DNA of 64,000 nt from the NCBI GenBank assembly GCA_037074705.1, contig CM073592.1, forward strand, positions 51,630,129 through 51,694,128, written 5' to 3'. Numbering within the stretch: position 1 is the first letter of the stretch; each line of letters starts with the position of its first letter. Source of the stretch: Zhengitettix transpicula. Its lineage: Eukaryota > Arthropoda > Insecta > Orthoptera > Tetrigidae. Below the pieces are notes generated by a model. It saw only the letters and a list, made by a program, of their open reading frames with translations, searched no databases and had not been told where the DNA came from. Position numbers and translations under genes: made by a program. This document shows positions 1-10,593 of this stretch, piece by piece.

Positions 1-516
1 ATGTGTCATATAGAGGAGTTCTAAAATAAGGGATCAAACGTGATTTGTTTTCAAGTATGGAGAATTAATAAACGATTAAATATATTTTTTTATTTAGTAC
101 CTATTTCTGTTATTTTGTAATTATGAAAAGTCCCGATATAATTTTAAAAAATTTAAAAGTATGTAAGTTTCCAGTCCACTTTGATTTGCTTATGATAAAA
201 TGTCAGAACTGAGATAAGTTGATCTCTGAATCAATTGGACGACTGGAGTAAATGTTTAAAAGCAGATTTATTTCCGTGAAGGAATTAACCCGAATATATG
301 CGTGGAGACGAACTAAAACATTGGCACAATGAAAGAGACTTGGGCAATTCCAAGCCATGAAGAATGCGACGATGTTGAGGTTCCTGCATTTTCTATTTTG
401 TCTGCGATAATAAATCAAGGTTGTCAATTGGATTAAAATTATGGATGCGTCTATTTTTTAAGAACTGTACTTAATAGGAACCACTATTTTAATTTAACTG
501 AATTATTGTTTGTCAG
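1..516. other. Upstream flank / intron of the first LRR gene
   Basis: No gene is recognised here. By analogy with the downstream paralogue this is probably the end of a first intron that closes with the acceptor TTTGTCAG at 509-516. An AT|GTAAGT donor-like site at 161-168 exists, but it has no convincing promoter upstream and does not resemble exon 1 of the paralogue, so the true first exon is more likely left of the window. Confidence 0.5.
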
Positions 517-1276
517 GTGGGCGTTCATTTTGGCTGCAGTCTCATCAATTGTCCTGACCAACACAGCTGCTCAGCAATGCATGGGTTGCACATACGACGG
601 GAACCGCGCAGATTGTGCCTACCTAGATCTCACTTTCGTGCCGATCTGCCTTCCTCCGACCACGACCGAGTTGTATTTCGTTTTCAACAATCTATCAACT
701 CTTCAAGGAGACGCGTTCAAGGGTCTAACTAAAATAGATCGCTTAGATTTGGGTACCTGCAACATCAACACTTTACCTGAGGAAGTCTTCAGCTACTTGC
801 CTAATCTTGGTTTCCTGGATCTCGAACACAACCAGATAACACATCTGCCGGATAACTTGTTCGCCAGTAATACTAAGTTAAGCTTCCTTGTCCTGTCCCA
901 CAATAATCTCACAACAATCAACCCTGTGGTCCTGAATCCTTTAAAAGACCTAGGTTATCTGTACGTATTAAGCAATAACTTACAAACCCTTGAGGACAAC
1001 AGAACATTCTTGTATAACACGGAACTGAGAAACGTTGACTTGAGCTACAACGACCTCAAGACCATGGACAAATCACTGTTCTCCACCAACAGCTACATTG
1101 AGATGTGGATTCCAGGAAACCAGTGGCATTGCGACTGCGTTATAACGGACTTGCTGGCGTACTTTAGGACCGTGTATATCTCATTCCCTCCTTACTATTA
1201 TCCCAAGTGCCACTCTCCCCCCGAGCTGGACGGTCTTTACTGGACTGAGATTGACCCTCAGCCTTGTACCCCCTAA
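517..1276 (+). CDS. Secreted leucine-rich-repeat protein, paralogue 1 (main coding exon; first exon not in window)
   Basis: The coding exon follows a splice acceptor (TTTGTCAG) and opens with G-TGG-GCG. The paralogue downstream shows that the missing first exon should end in AT, so the start codon is split across the intron and the protein would be 253 aa starting MWAFILAAVSS. I see a signal peptide ending near TAAQ, an N-terminal cysteine cap (C-x2-C-x8-C-x10-C), about six LRRs of roughly 24 residues (for example LDLEHNQITHLPDNLFASN) and a C-terminal cap beginning WHCDC and ending QPC. N-glycosylation sequons (NLS, NLT, NRT) fit secretion. No transmembrane segment or GPI signal is visible. 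The stop TAA ends at 1276 and AATAAA lies at 1318-1323. The ligand and role are unknown; small extracellular LRR proteins commonly act in adhesion or recognition. The TTG at 506 is not a start. Confidence 0.85.
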
Positions 1277-1454
1277 TATTTGTAAATGAAACACGAATCT
1301 ACATACATGTAACGCCTAATAAAAGATTTTGATATTTTTAATCCGGTGTTTTAATTTTATAATTAATCATTAAACTGAAACTCGAGCCACTTGAACGTAT
1401 CTCTCTCATTTAACATCGTTAACAAGAGTGCCATGATTAAAACAAAAACGCCAG

Positions 1455-3150
1455 TAATTGAAATTAAATTGTATTAAAGTATCAGGATGGAAAAATCTCA
1501 ACCGGACCAGTAATCGATTTGGGAGAAAATCTCTACTTTGATTCAACATAATTAATATTGAAAGTGTGACGAGTTTTTTAATATTTTTTCCGTCTTGCAA
1601 AATAGGATTCGAGTCCAAACAGGTGCAAAGACTTTGAGATATAAATAAACAAATCTCTATATATTCCTTGTTCTTCAGTTTCATAGATGTGAAGCTCACA
1701 ATAAACGCAATATTTAAAACCTCTTAAATCTGCGTACGTTATTCTTCTGATTATACGATGGATTCTTTAACCATCTAAGGCATAAACAATTCACATCTTT
1801 AAAATATATACACAAATTCCGTGCCTAATTATGTGAATACAAATAAATTGTATTTCGACATACATAGGTAACTATTTTCAATAAAGCTGTAAACTGATTT
1901 GTATTTAATTATTCATTCAAAAATGAATTGTCTGTATTAAATAAAATATTTTTAAAGATATACTAAACTTCTTGAACACCTAAAACTACTGTAGAAAAAT
2001 TATATAAATGAAGGTATCAACACTAGAACAGTCCGATAAGTATTCACCAACATGCTCTTGTAGGAGAACATTTGAACAATGGCAACGGAATATAAATTAT
2101 ATAATTACTATATTATAGTACATTTGTAGGTTATGGATTCGACTATCAAAAACATTGCCATACAAGAATATAGAAAAAAACTATCACAAGCTCATGCCAT
2201 AGAGGAATTGGAATTAAATTGAATTAAAGTATCAGGATAGAAAAATCTCAACCTGACCAGTAATCCATTCGGGACCTCCGCTTACAGTGAGAAAATCTCT
2301 ACTTTGATTCAAGATGATTAACATTGAAAGTGTGACGGGTTTATTAATATTGTTAAACACCGTAAATATTGTAATGTCTTTAGATAAAAAAAATTACGTC
2401 ACAAAATTACACAAGATTTTAAATAATAGAAATAGTATGAAAATTAAACATTTTTAAAATAAATTTTTCTGGAATAGCAGCTTAATTTAATTCACGTGTA
2501 ATAATATACATTTTCCAATTTAATTTATTATCCGCAGATAATCATACGAATCCTCCGAATTTTGAACTTCACAATTCCTGTAATTTTTTAACACTAATGC
2601 TACAGGATTTAGTGTCAAATGATTTATTTTAATTTGTATAAAGCTGAAATTCTCGCAATTAGTCAATCATTTATTATCTGGAGAAATGATTTAATCCCAC
2701 AGTTTTCAGAAGCTAGTTGTTAATTTGCTGGTTTACCTTTTCAATAAATGCACAAACTGTTTCAACTTAATTGTTCTAACTTTAGAATACATGGTTTTGG
2801 TTGATTTTTATGACAATAATGACGATTCTATAATAATTCTGAAATATTTTCGTAGTTATTGTCACTTCTGATCTTCTCTGCTAAATACACTCACTTTTTG
2901 ATTACATAATAGTTTTATTTATGTTAGTATCTAATAAAGCTTCATGTCAAGGATATAACTAGTATCTCAGATTTGTACAATTTTAACTTATTCCCTGGAA
3001 CATATACTGAATTAAATAAGTGATAACGGAAGAAGAACCAGATAATGTTTATCTTTCATATTTATATTTATTCGTGTTATCCGCTCAGATTCAACATAAT
3101 TAATATTGAAAGTGTGACGGGTTTATTAATATTGTTAAAAACCGTAAAAA
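1455..3150 (+). repeat. Dispersed direct repeat, three copies (1455-1585, 2207-2365, 3088-3150)
   Basis: The first two copies share a block running from ATTAAAGTATCAGGAT through AGTGTGACG; the second has extra bases in the middle (CGGGACCTCCGCTTACAG). The third is only the 3' part, beginning GATTCAACATAATTAATATT. They are diverged and carry no reading frame. They may be fragments of one unknown mobile element or local duplications. Confidence 0.6.
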
Positions 3151-4236
3151 TTGTGATTACGTGCTTTAATATCGATTTTAAGAAATTGAAATCAGCAAGA
3201 AATTGTTAAAATTTTATTTAGTTTATTTTTCTAAAGAAGCCTTATTTACGAACGTTACACAAAATGTTTGTTGGCCAGATTGCACAAAGGCTATGCTAGA
3301 CGTCACAGAAGTATAGGTTTCTCAACGCGATGCTGTTACTAAGGTTTCCAGAAACGCAGAATTTATTGCGACAGAAAAACAGTTGAGATATATCCTTACT
3401 GATACCGAGAGTAGGAAAATAATGGAAAACTGGTGATTGTGGTGCTCAATTTAATTTACCAAGCCGTAGTTCTTTAAAGTTTCCTATAGCAGGTTCTATT
3501 ACTTAGAACAGCGTAATTAAATTGCTTTCTAGAAAAGATGTTGATTAAAAATCCAAGAGCAAGTGGTTGAGCAAAAGTAACCTGAAGAGAAATGTGTCTC
3601 AAATGTGATTGAAAAACTATCTTCTCCAAAAGGAACATTAAAATTTTTCCAGGTATTGCATCATCCCATCACGTCACTTGATTAACGGTACGTTACATAC
3701 AAATGTAATTGAAAAAGTTTCTTACTTCCTGTAATGTTAAAACTAGCAGGTGTTTGAAATCGTACATTTCAAATTAAATAATATTGACCGGTTTACTTGA
3801 CAAAGAAAAGTAATTCTCATTTTTATAAAATTTCACTCTATTTGTATCCTTGTTTCACAAACTTACGTGACTCAATATTTTTTCAGTATTCAATAAAAGT
3901 TAATACAATATTTTAACACTTAATAAATTCCTATAACTTTAAATTATAACATTAATAATATTTAATTTCTCAAAAATTGGATCTGGTTTTCTGAGCTCCA
4001 ATGATTTTTCAAATTTGTTGTTTTTTTGATTTAATGCCATACGACCCCGTTGATATTTCATGATAAAATGTAAAATAAATTAATTTCAAAAAGCTAATAA
4101 ATTCATTCGTATTAAATATCAAGTGTCCTTTATATCTCGATCAACAAGATTATGGGTAATTCTTCCTAACTGTCCAAAATAACTAAAATTTAACTTTAAA
4201 GTTAGTCAAAAGAAACAATGAACTGTTAGTCAGATA

Positions 4237-4238
<2 letters not shown>

Positions 4239-4270
<32 letters not shown>
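4239..4270. repeat. (AT)n microsatellite
   Basis: Simple AT run immediately left of the fold-back element at 4279. Confidence 0.9.
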
Positions 4271-4277
<7 letters not shown>

Positions 4278-4278
4278 A

Positions 4279-4449
4279 TTTTTATGACTAAAGGTCAATT
4301 TAATTATTTTTGATAAAATTAAAATGTCACATAATTATAATGATTATAACTTAAATTAAATTTTTCTAACAGATATATATATATATATATGTGTCTGTTA
4401 GAATTTAATTTTAACAAAAATAATTAAATTGACCTGAGTTATAAAAAAG
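4279..4449. mobile_element. Fold-back MITE, about 170 bp
   Basis: AGGTCAATTTAATTATTTTT near 4292 recurs inverted ending at 4435. The inverted arms extend inward through AATTAAA and a second arm pair around CTAACAGA / TCTGTTAG, and outward to TTATGACT / AACTCAGG with gaps, leaving a central TA-rich loop. There is no coding capacity. Such elements are non-autonomous derivatives of DNA transposons; the parent family is not identifiable here. Confidence 0.7.
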
Positions 4450-6086
4450 AATAAAGAAAATGATAAAAATATAATTTTTTAATTATAAGTGTACATTGGA
4501 GTATTTTAGGGCTTGAAGTATTATAAACAATTTGTAAACATTTCAAAGTTCTTTCATTAATATCTGCACACATATTTATAATATATATATATATATTTTT
4601 TTATAATATTATATAATAAATATTCAGTGAAATTTGACAAGCATTCTTGGCTCCACTGCCTGTTCTAGCCGATTATCATTATATATATTAAGTTGTAAAA
4701 GTTTGTCGGACTCGTCTTCGACATTGACGGCGGTGTTATGCAAAATTCAACTATATTACGGAAACTTGGGTGAGACAACGAAGGAAACATCGATATTCCG
4801 AAACTTCATTATACTACTAAGAGATGTCAATGTAGACCTGCTATATGTATATTGGCCACCAATAAATTTATATCGACCCCTAGGGACAACTTTGGCGACA
4901 CCTGGCAGAACACAAAATGTGCTCAGTTCAAGGATCATGCAATTGGGTTTTTCATAGAAAACTGAATAAAAAAAAGTCAGACAACACACGTAAAAATATT
5001 ATTTTTAATTAATTACATATCCTGGCGTCAATCGAAAAAAAAAGTCACATGACACGAAGAAAATACGCCCACGACACGACCCCTGTCGGAGGGTAAAAGA
5101 ACTTCTTCAAACCAGGGTTGAAATATATTTTTAACTATATACACCCCCGTAGCCCGATGCTCAGTTGACAATGTGAATAAGTTCCTCCACGTTTCTTATA
5201 TTCAAGGAAATTCGTAACATTCACACTCGTATAACGCCGTTTTATACCGTAATTGTGAACATAAAGAGGCGTTAATCATCCAGTTCAGTTAATTAATTTT
5301 AATATCACTATCCGATGATCTTTTGTAAAAGAATGAATGAGAACTGTTTATATATTTTTTCATTTTTCTGGGGATTCCTATAGGCAAGTTGGTTCTCAAA
5401 TATCAAAGGTTTCACCGTTTTTACCTCTGGTTTTACTTTGGAATATGTAACATAAAAATTTATTGTATAGAATGTTTTGACAACTGGAGTAGATAAATAA
5501 ATAGTTGAACAGATTTGTTTCTAATCGCAGCACAATATAGGGAAGAGAAATTTGGAATAAAGAAGAAACAAATCGAATCGAATTTCAAATTCGATGGCAA
5601 AGGTTGTTTTAAAATTTGGTTAATGGTGATGCGTTCCATTGTCTGGTTTATTAAAAATACAAATATAGGAGGAAATGAAGAAGGAAAATTAAAGACGCTA
5701 TCCAACGAACGTTTTTGAATGTCAAATCAATGATAACTTCTTTGAATCAATTTTTTCTCCTACATTTTTTTCTCAAAAACGAGATAGTGCAACCAACACC
5801 CCACAAATATTAACCAAAAATAAAAAGAATAAAGATTTCTTATAATTTACACTTAAAGTAACGAGAGCAAGAATGAAAAAACCACTGGTATCAATTTTCA
5901 GTTAAGCGTTTCAAATCTTAATAACATCCTGTGTGATAAATGAAGTGTTTTGACTTTGACCCCCAAGAATACTTCCATTAATCACTTATCGAAGCAATGA
6001 TACGATTTTATCTCTCTTATCATTAAAAATACCGACGGGAAGTAGGCAATTTTCATATCATGCCGTAGTAAATAAGCGTAGTTCAC

Positions 6087-6122
6087 TATATAAAGAACTT
6101 GTGGAGATTTAGACTCTCATTA
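6087..6122 (+). promoter_or_regulatory. Core promoter of LRR paralogue 2 (TATA box plus initiator)
   Basis: TATATAAAG at 6087-6095 is followed 32 bp downstream by TCATTA at 6117-6122, a reasonable arthropod initiator. It lies just upstream of the short first exon that ends at 6157, so transcription would start near 6119. Confidence 0.6.
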
Positions 6123-6155
6123 ACGGTTCTATCAGCACAGTCTACCTGCAATATA

Positions 6156-8986
6156 ATGTAAGTTAAAAATATAAGTAGACGCAAATAATATTTAACGTTG
6201 TTTTAGTTGAAACTTCTGCAATCAACCTCAATATTTGTTTTTATTCGGAAAGGTTCAGTAAATCTCAATTGCTCTATAATTTAATTTCCGAATAACTTTA
6301 CTAAGAATGTCTTGAAGCTAACAGTTTTCAGTCGTTCTTTGGCTTCAATTAATTTCTTCAATCATCGTTTTAAATAAAAAAGCAGAGATAAACTATAAGA
6401 GCCATCTACGAGTTAACGTGTAATAATACGGAATATTTAGTGTATGATGATTTTAATTAATATAATTGCTAAAAAATATTTACCTGCGTGAAGTTTTTTG
6501 ATCTTTATGAATTCGTTACTATTTGTTGCATCGCTCATTTTATTAATTTACCGTATTCACTATAAGTGGATCTCGTGTCTTCAAATATTGCATTTACGCA
6601 ATTTAGTCCACAAGACCAGTTTACAATTTAAAAAAAAATTGCTTATGCAGCTTATCGTACAGTGTTAAGATAATCTTTTCTGACACCGATAATTGGAAAA
6701 CATTATCTCGTCTTATTTAAATGATTTTTAGATAAGTTTAAAACATGGCTGCTACCATTGTCAACTTACGCCGCGTATTTTAAATAGGCAAAACGGGGAA
6801 AACTCACTTGAATTGAAAATCACTTATGCTTGCTTAAGTTCGTAATATTTGAGGGTGACAGGTTACGGTAGGATTATCCACGTTGCAGCAGCTCCCCTTT
6901 AATAGCATAGGAAGAGATGAAAAGCGGGAATGCGGAAGGGAGAGCAAGGTAGCCAATGGTTTACTAGGGTCGTACCCGGCATTCGCCTAAAAGGGATCAA
7001 GATAAACCCCTAGAAAACCTGCATCAGGTATGTCAGGTTATGACTGGAGTCAAAACTTTATCTGAGGAATAAATATTATAAATCTTGAATATCACCACCA
7101 GAATGAATATTTTAACATAAACAATTCGGTGGGAAATTTTACCGACTAACTGACCCATGAACTGGTGTTTTAAACACAGGTATAATATAATTATAGTAGA
7201 TTGTTAGACTTGAATGTAACTCCAAAATTGTTACTGCTTTTACAAACGATTTCCAGAAGAATATGGTTAGCTGAACAAAAGTTTCTGACATATTTAAATT
7301 TTTGATGATGATAAATAAGGAATGAAATTGTTTCGTTAATACTGTGGACCATTTATTTTTGTCTTTCCAATGTTGACTACATAACAATTAGATTGAAATT
7401 ATATTACATTTCGGCCGAAACCTCTTTTGATTTATTAATTTATGCTTACTCTAGCAGATAAAACAGGTATCAGCCAAACGTAAAGTATATAAGGGGAGTT
7501 GCGACTATGTGTATTACCCTCATGTAGCCTGTTACTCTAATAAAAAAAATTATTTTAAAAAGTTACAGAAATACAAATCTCAATGACGGAACTCGAAGGA
7601 TAGATTAAAAAATAAAAATAAAACCTGATCTAATTGAACGAAGGAGTGTCCGAATATTTCAAAGAATTGTGTTCCGATCAACTAATTATAGTGGTGATTG
7701 AAGGAACTAGCATTGGAGGGTGGAGTGGGGGATTAAGATCATTCTGTCAATAATCTGCAGCTACAGTACTCCTACCTGGAGATCGCTCAATTTCAAAATG
7801 GAGGCTTTTTAAATCAGTTCCTGAGTAGATCATAGTAGTTGTAGTTTGATCGGTGATTGTGAAACGCTCTCCAGAGTGTGTCATCGCAACATGAAACCGC
7901 AATACTCAAATTCATGTAACACGCTGCGACAGGTCTACAGGTGCAGTAAAACGACTTCATTTCTATGTAGAAGATGACTGGGAAAGTTAAGCTGTAAACG
8001 GACGTACGAATAAATCGTCACAGATGACGAGACGAAACATGTCGATGACTGGGAATGCCGCGACTAAAAACTGTATCCTTACGATTATTCAGTAATTTCT
8101 AGTTTGTCTCGTATAAATAAATCAATGTTGCAGTTTGATTAAACGTGATTTTATCTTTAAGTACTTTGCTTAAACTTAACCACTAATTTAACTAAATATC
8201 TATGTATTGTTTGTCAGGTGGGCGTTCATCTTCATAGCAGTTTCGTCAATTGTCCTGAGCAAGACCGCTGCTCAGGAATGCATGGGCTGCACGTATGACG
8301 GAGAAATGGCAAACTGTGGCTACCTAAAGCTAACCGTCATTCCGATCTGCCTTCCTCCGTCCACGACTGACTTGAATTTTGTTTTTAACGATCTGTCAAC
8401 TCTTCCGGGAGACGCGTTCAAGGGTCTAACTAACATGGAGGACTTAAACTTAGATTACTGCAAAATCAACACTTTACCCGAAGAAGTCTTCAGCTACATG
8501 CCAAAATTGAGGTATCTGCATCTAGAAGGAAATCATATTTCATACCTTCCAGACAACCTTTTCGCCAATAACATAAATCTGGTCTTCCTGGTGTTTTCTC
8601 GCAATAACCTAACTACCATTAATCCCGTTGCGTTTAATCCATTAACTAACTTGGGAAGCCTGTATCTCTTGAGCAACAATATGAAAAGCATTGATGACAA
8701 CAGAACATTCTTCTACAACACGGAACTGCGAACCTTAGATTTGAGCTACAACGAACTCAAGACCATGGACAAATCACTGTTCTCCACCAACAGCTACATT
8801 GAAATATGGCTGCCAGGAAACCCGTGGCACTGCGATTGCGTTATAACGGACTTGCTGGCGTACTTTAGGTCAGTGTATATCAGGTTCCCTCCTTACTACT
8901 ACCCCAAGTGCAACACTCCCACTGAGCTGGAGGGTCTTTACTGGACTGAGATTGATCCTCAACCTTGCAGTTCCCTTGTACTGTAG
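6156..8986 (+). CDS. Secreted leucine-rich-repeat protein, paralogue 2 (complete, two exons, split start codon)
   Basis: Exon 1 (about 6119-6157) is essentially 5' UTR and ends in AT before GTAAGT. Exon 2 (8218-8986) follows TTTGTCAG and begins G-TGG, so ATG is created by splicing across a 2,060-bp intron. The product is 256 aa, starts MWAFIFIAVSSIVLS and is collinear with the upstream paralogue without indels in the LRR core. It has a signal peptide, a four-cysteine N-cap, six to seven LRRs, and a C-cap with WHCDC and PQPC. The last residues (SSLVL) differ from the paralogue. The stop TAG is at 8984-8986 and AATAAA at 9028-9033. The intron carries two fragments of a dispersed repeat. Function is unknown; tandem duplication, a TATA promoter and secretion suggest a tissue-restricted secreted product (inference). 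Confidence 0.85.
6838..7055 (-). repeat. Repeat family A fragment (intronic)
   Basis: A diverged minus-orientation copy of the family recognisable by TAATAGCATAGGAAG, CCCGGCATTCGCCTAAA and AACCTGCATC. It lies inside the LRR paralogue 2 intron. See the better copies at 23741-24200 and 24338-24780. Confidence 0.7.
7485..7560 (+). repeat. Repeat family A, 3' end only (intronic)
   Basis: Contains GGGGAGTTGC and CCCTCATGTAGCCTGTT followed by an A-rich tail. Repeated truncation towards this A-tailed end is typical of retroposition. Confidence 0.7.
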
Positions 8987-9033
8987 TAAATTTAAATGTA
9001 TTTTCTACGTTTTTTTATTAAATGTTAAATAAA

Positions 9034-9706
9034 TATTGTAATGTAAACGAGTGATAGTGTATAAATTTAACCCTTTAGTCCATGAGCTTGTATTATTTAA
9101 ACTAAATTTTAAGACGTAGTTTGTGAATACAATACGGAAAAAATAACAAACAAATATCAAACGTGACCAAAGTCAATTTGGCTCATGATTTGGCAGATAT
9201 TCAACATAATTATAATTAGGTCTGATTTATCAATAATTCATATTAATTGTACAAGTATTATTTTAGTGTAATTAGAGTACCCTCACAATGACGCTTAAAT
9301 TGTATTTCTTGAAAAAAAGCCACAGAGAATAAATGTTCTGAAAGTTGACAATAGTATACGGATAATACCGTATTACATATTCGAACTTCTATTATCAGAA
9401 CCCAATGAATTTTTTATGCTTCAACATTACCCTATGTAAAAGTATTTGTAATCAGATGGTAAAATTTAAATATTAAATTATAAAATACACCTGTGAGGTA
9501 TCGTGTGTGAGAAATCAGAAATTTATTGAAAATTAATATGTACTTTCCTTTAAACTTTCAAAATGTTTTTCTACTTTACCAGTAAATAGTATTTTTAGGA
9601 GTATATTTAGAAATAGATATCAAATTAAATGTACGTGAAACAAATATTAGGGAAAAAGTATAGTAACGAGAAAAACTGATAACATGACAATTCGCAATAT
9701 ATATAT
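9034..9706. other. Intergenic, nothing recognised
   Basis: AT-rich sequence downstream of the LRR paralogue 2 polyadenylation signal. No gene or repeat identified. Confidence 0.5.
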
Positions 9707-10593
9707 TGTAATAATTTAATAAAAACTACTAATGGTTGTGGCTAAATAAAAATATTTATTTGAACAATTAAACACAATTTATTAAAGTTTTAAATACAAT
9801 ATAAAAAAATTACACAATAATATTTAGAATCTCAGGGTCACTACTGGGTTTGATAAATGGGTGAATTGAATTTACAATAATTTATAATTACATTTAGCCT
9901 TTATTGAAGTTAATTCGTCTAAACCTCGACGATTTTTGTTGCGGTTGAAAATAAGATTACAGATTGAATTTAAATTAACTAACTAAACAATTAAAGAAAT
10001 GAGTAATTAAAGAAAAGAAATAATTAAAAAACGATCTGACGTATCTTTAAAAAAATGGTTTACAAATAAATTTTAGAGTTTTTTTACTTACGGCCGACCA
10101 GGTCTCAATTTTGGGGTTTTCTGTGCACACGTTTTTGGGGATATCACTGAATTTAAATTGGTTACAAAACACTGTCGAAACTTTAGGTTCTCTCAGCTGG
10201 AAACGGCTACTCCTTCCGAATTAATGGTCAGTCAGATTATTACCAACTTTCTCTCGGTGAAATTGGTGACGGTCTCTTTACTTATTGAGTTTTTTACTGC
10301 GGCATGACTTATTAGGTTACTGTTTGTAACAGATAAACCACTGAGTGAAAACCTTTTACTTGGTTTCAACCTGCAGCGTCTCTAGATGGATGTGTGTCCG
10401 CCGTCCGATTTCCAACTAAACTGTTTCGCTTCTCCCCGTTGACTCACTGTTCGTCTCGTAGATTTCTGAATGCGTACGTCTTAACAATGGTTCTTTTGTC
10501 TCGCCGCCTGTGTTGCGGTGCACGCTTTATATACTCTAATAATGAGTCCTTTACTTTGCAATTATAACAATGGATTAATTACTAATTACTACA
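9707..10593 (-). repeat. LTR-like repeat family B, complete 887-bp copy
   Basis: Bounded by TGTAATAATT and ...ATTACTACA, that is TG...CA with short terminal inverted repeats, and flanked on both sides by ATAT, a plausible 4-bp target duplication. It has the same length as the copy at 25262-26148 in the opposite orientation. It contains the family signature (TCTCAGGGTC...CTGGGTTTGATAA near 9831 and GATCTGACG near 10033). No protein is encoded. The best reading is a solo LTR; a non-autonomous TIR element is the alternative. Confidence 0.65.

Larger units (their letters stand above)
1324..6080. other. Intergenic AT-rich DNA
   Basis: No supported gene. It contains a duplicated segment of about 130 bp, a fold-back MITE and TA runs, listed separately. 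Open frames near 4634-4957 and 5460-5718 have low-complexity or unrecognisable products and overlap ORFs on the other strand. Confidence 0.6.

Noticed and set aside
161..168. AT|GTAAGT as the exon 1 end of LRR paralogue 1
   Set aside because: No TATA/initiator at the right distance and no similarity to exon 1 of paralogue 2; the real exon is probably outside the window.
506..516. TTG start giving MFVR at the beginning of LRR paralogue 1 (and 8207 for paralogue 2)
   Set aside because: These bases are the splice acceptor TTTGTCAG; a spliced AT|G start explains both copies and gives a proper signal peptide.
1600..1630. tRNA T-arm-like GGATTCGAGTCC
   Set aside because: No acceptor, D-arm or anticodon stem could be placed around it.
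4634..4957. 107-codon frame on the plus strand
   Set aside because: No ATG-based start, no recognisable domain, overlapped by an antisense frame, AT-rich flanks without splice support.
5460..5718. Overlapping frames of 67 and 81 codons
   Set aside because: Low-complexity products on both strands of the same AT-rich DNA; no gene context.
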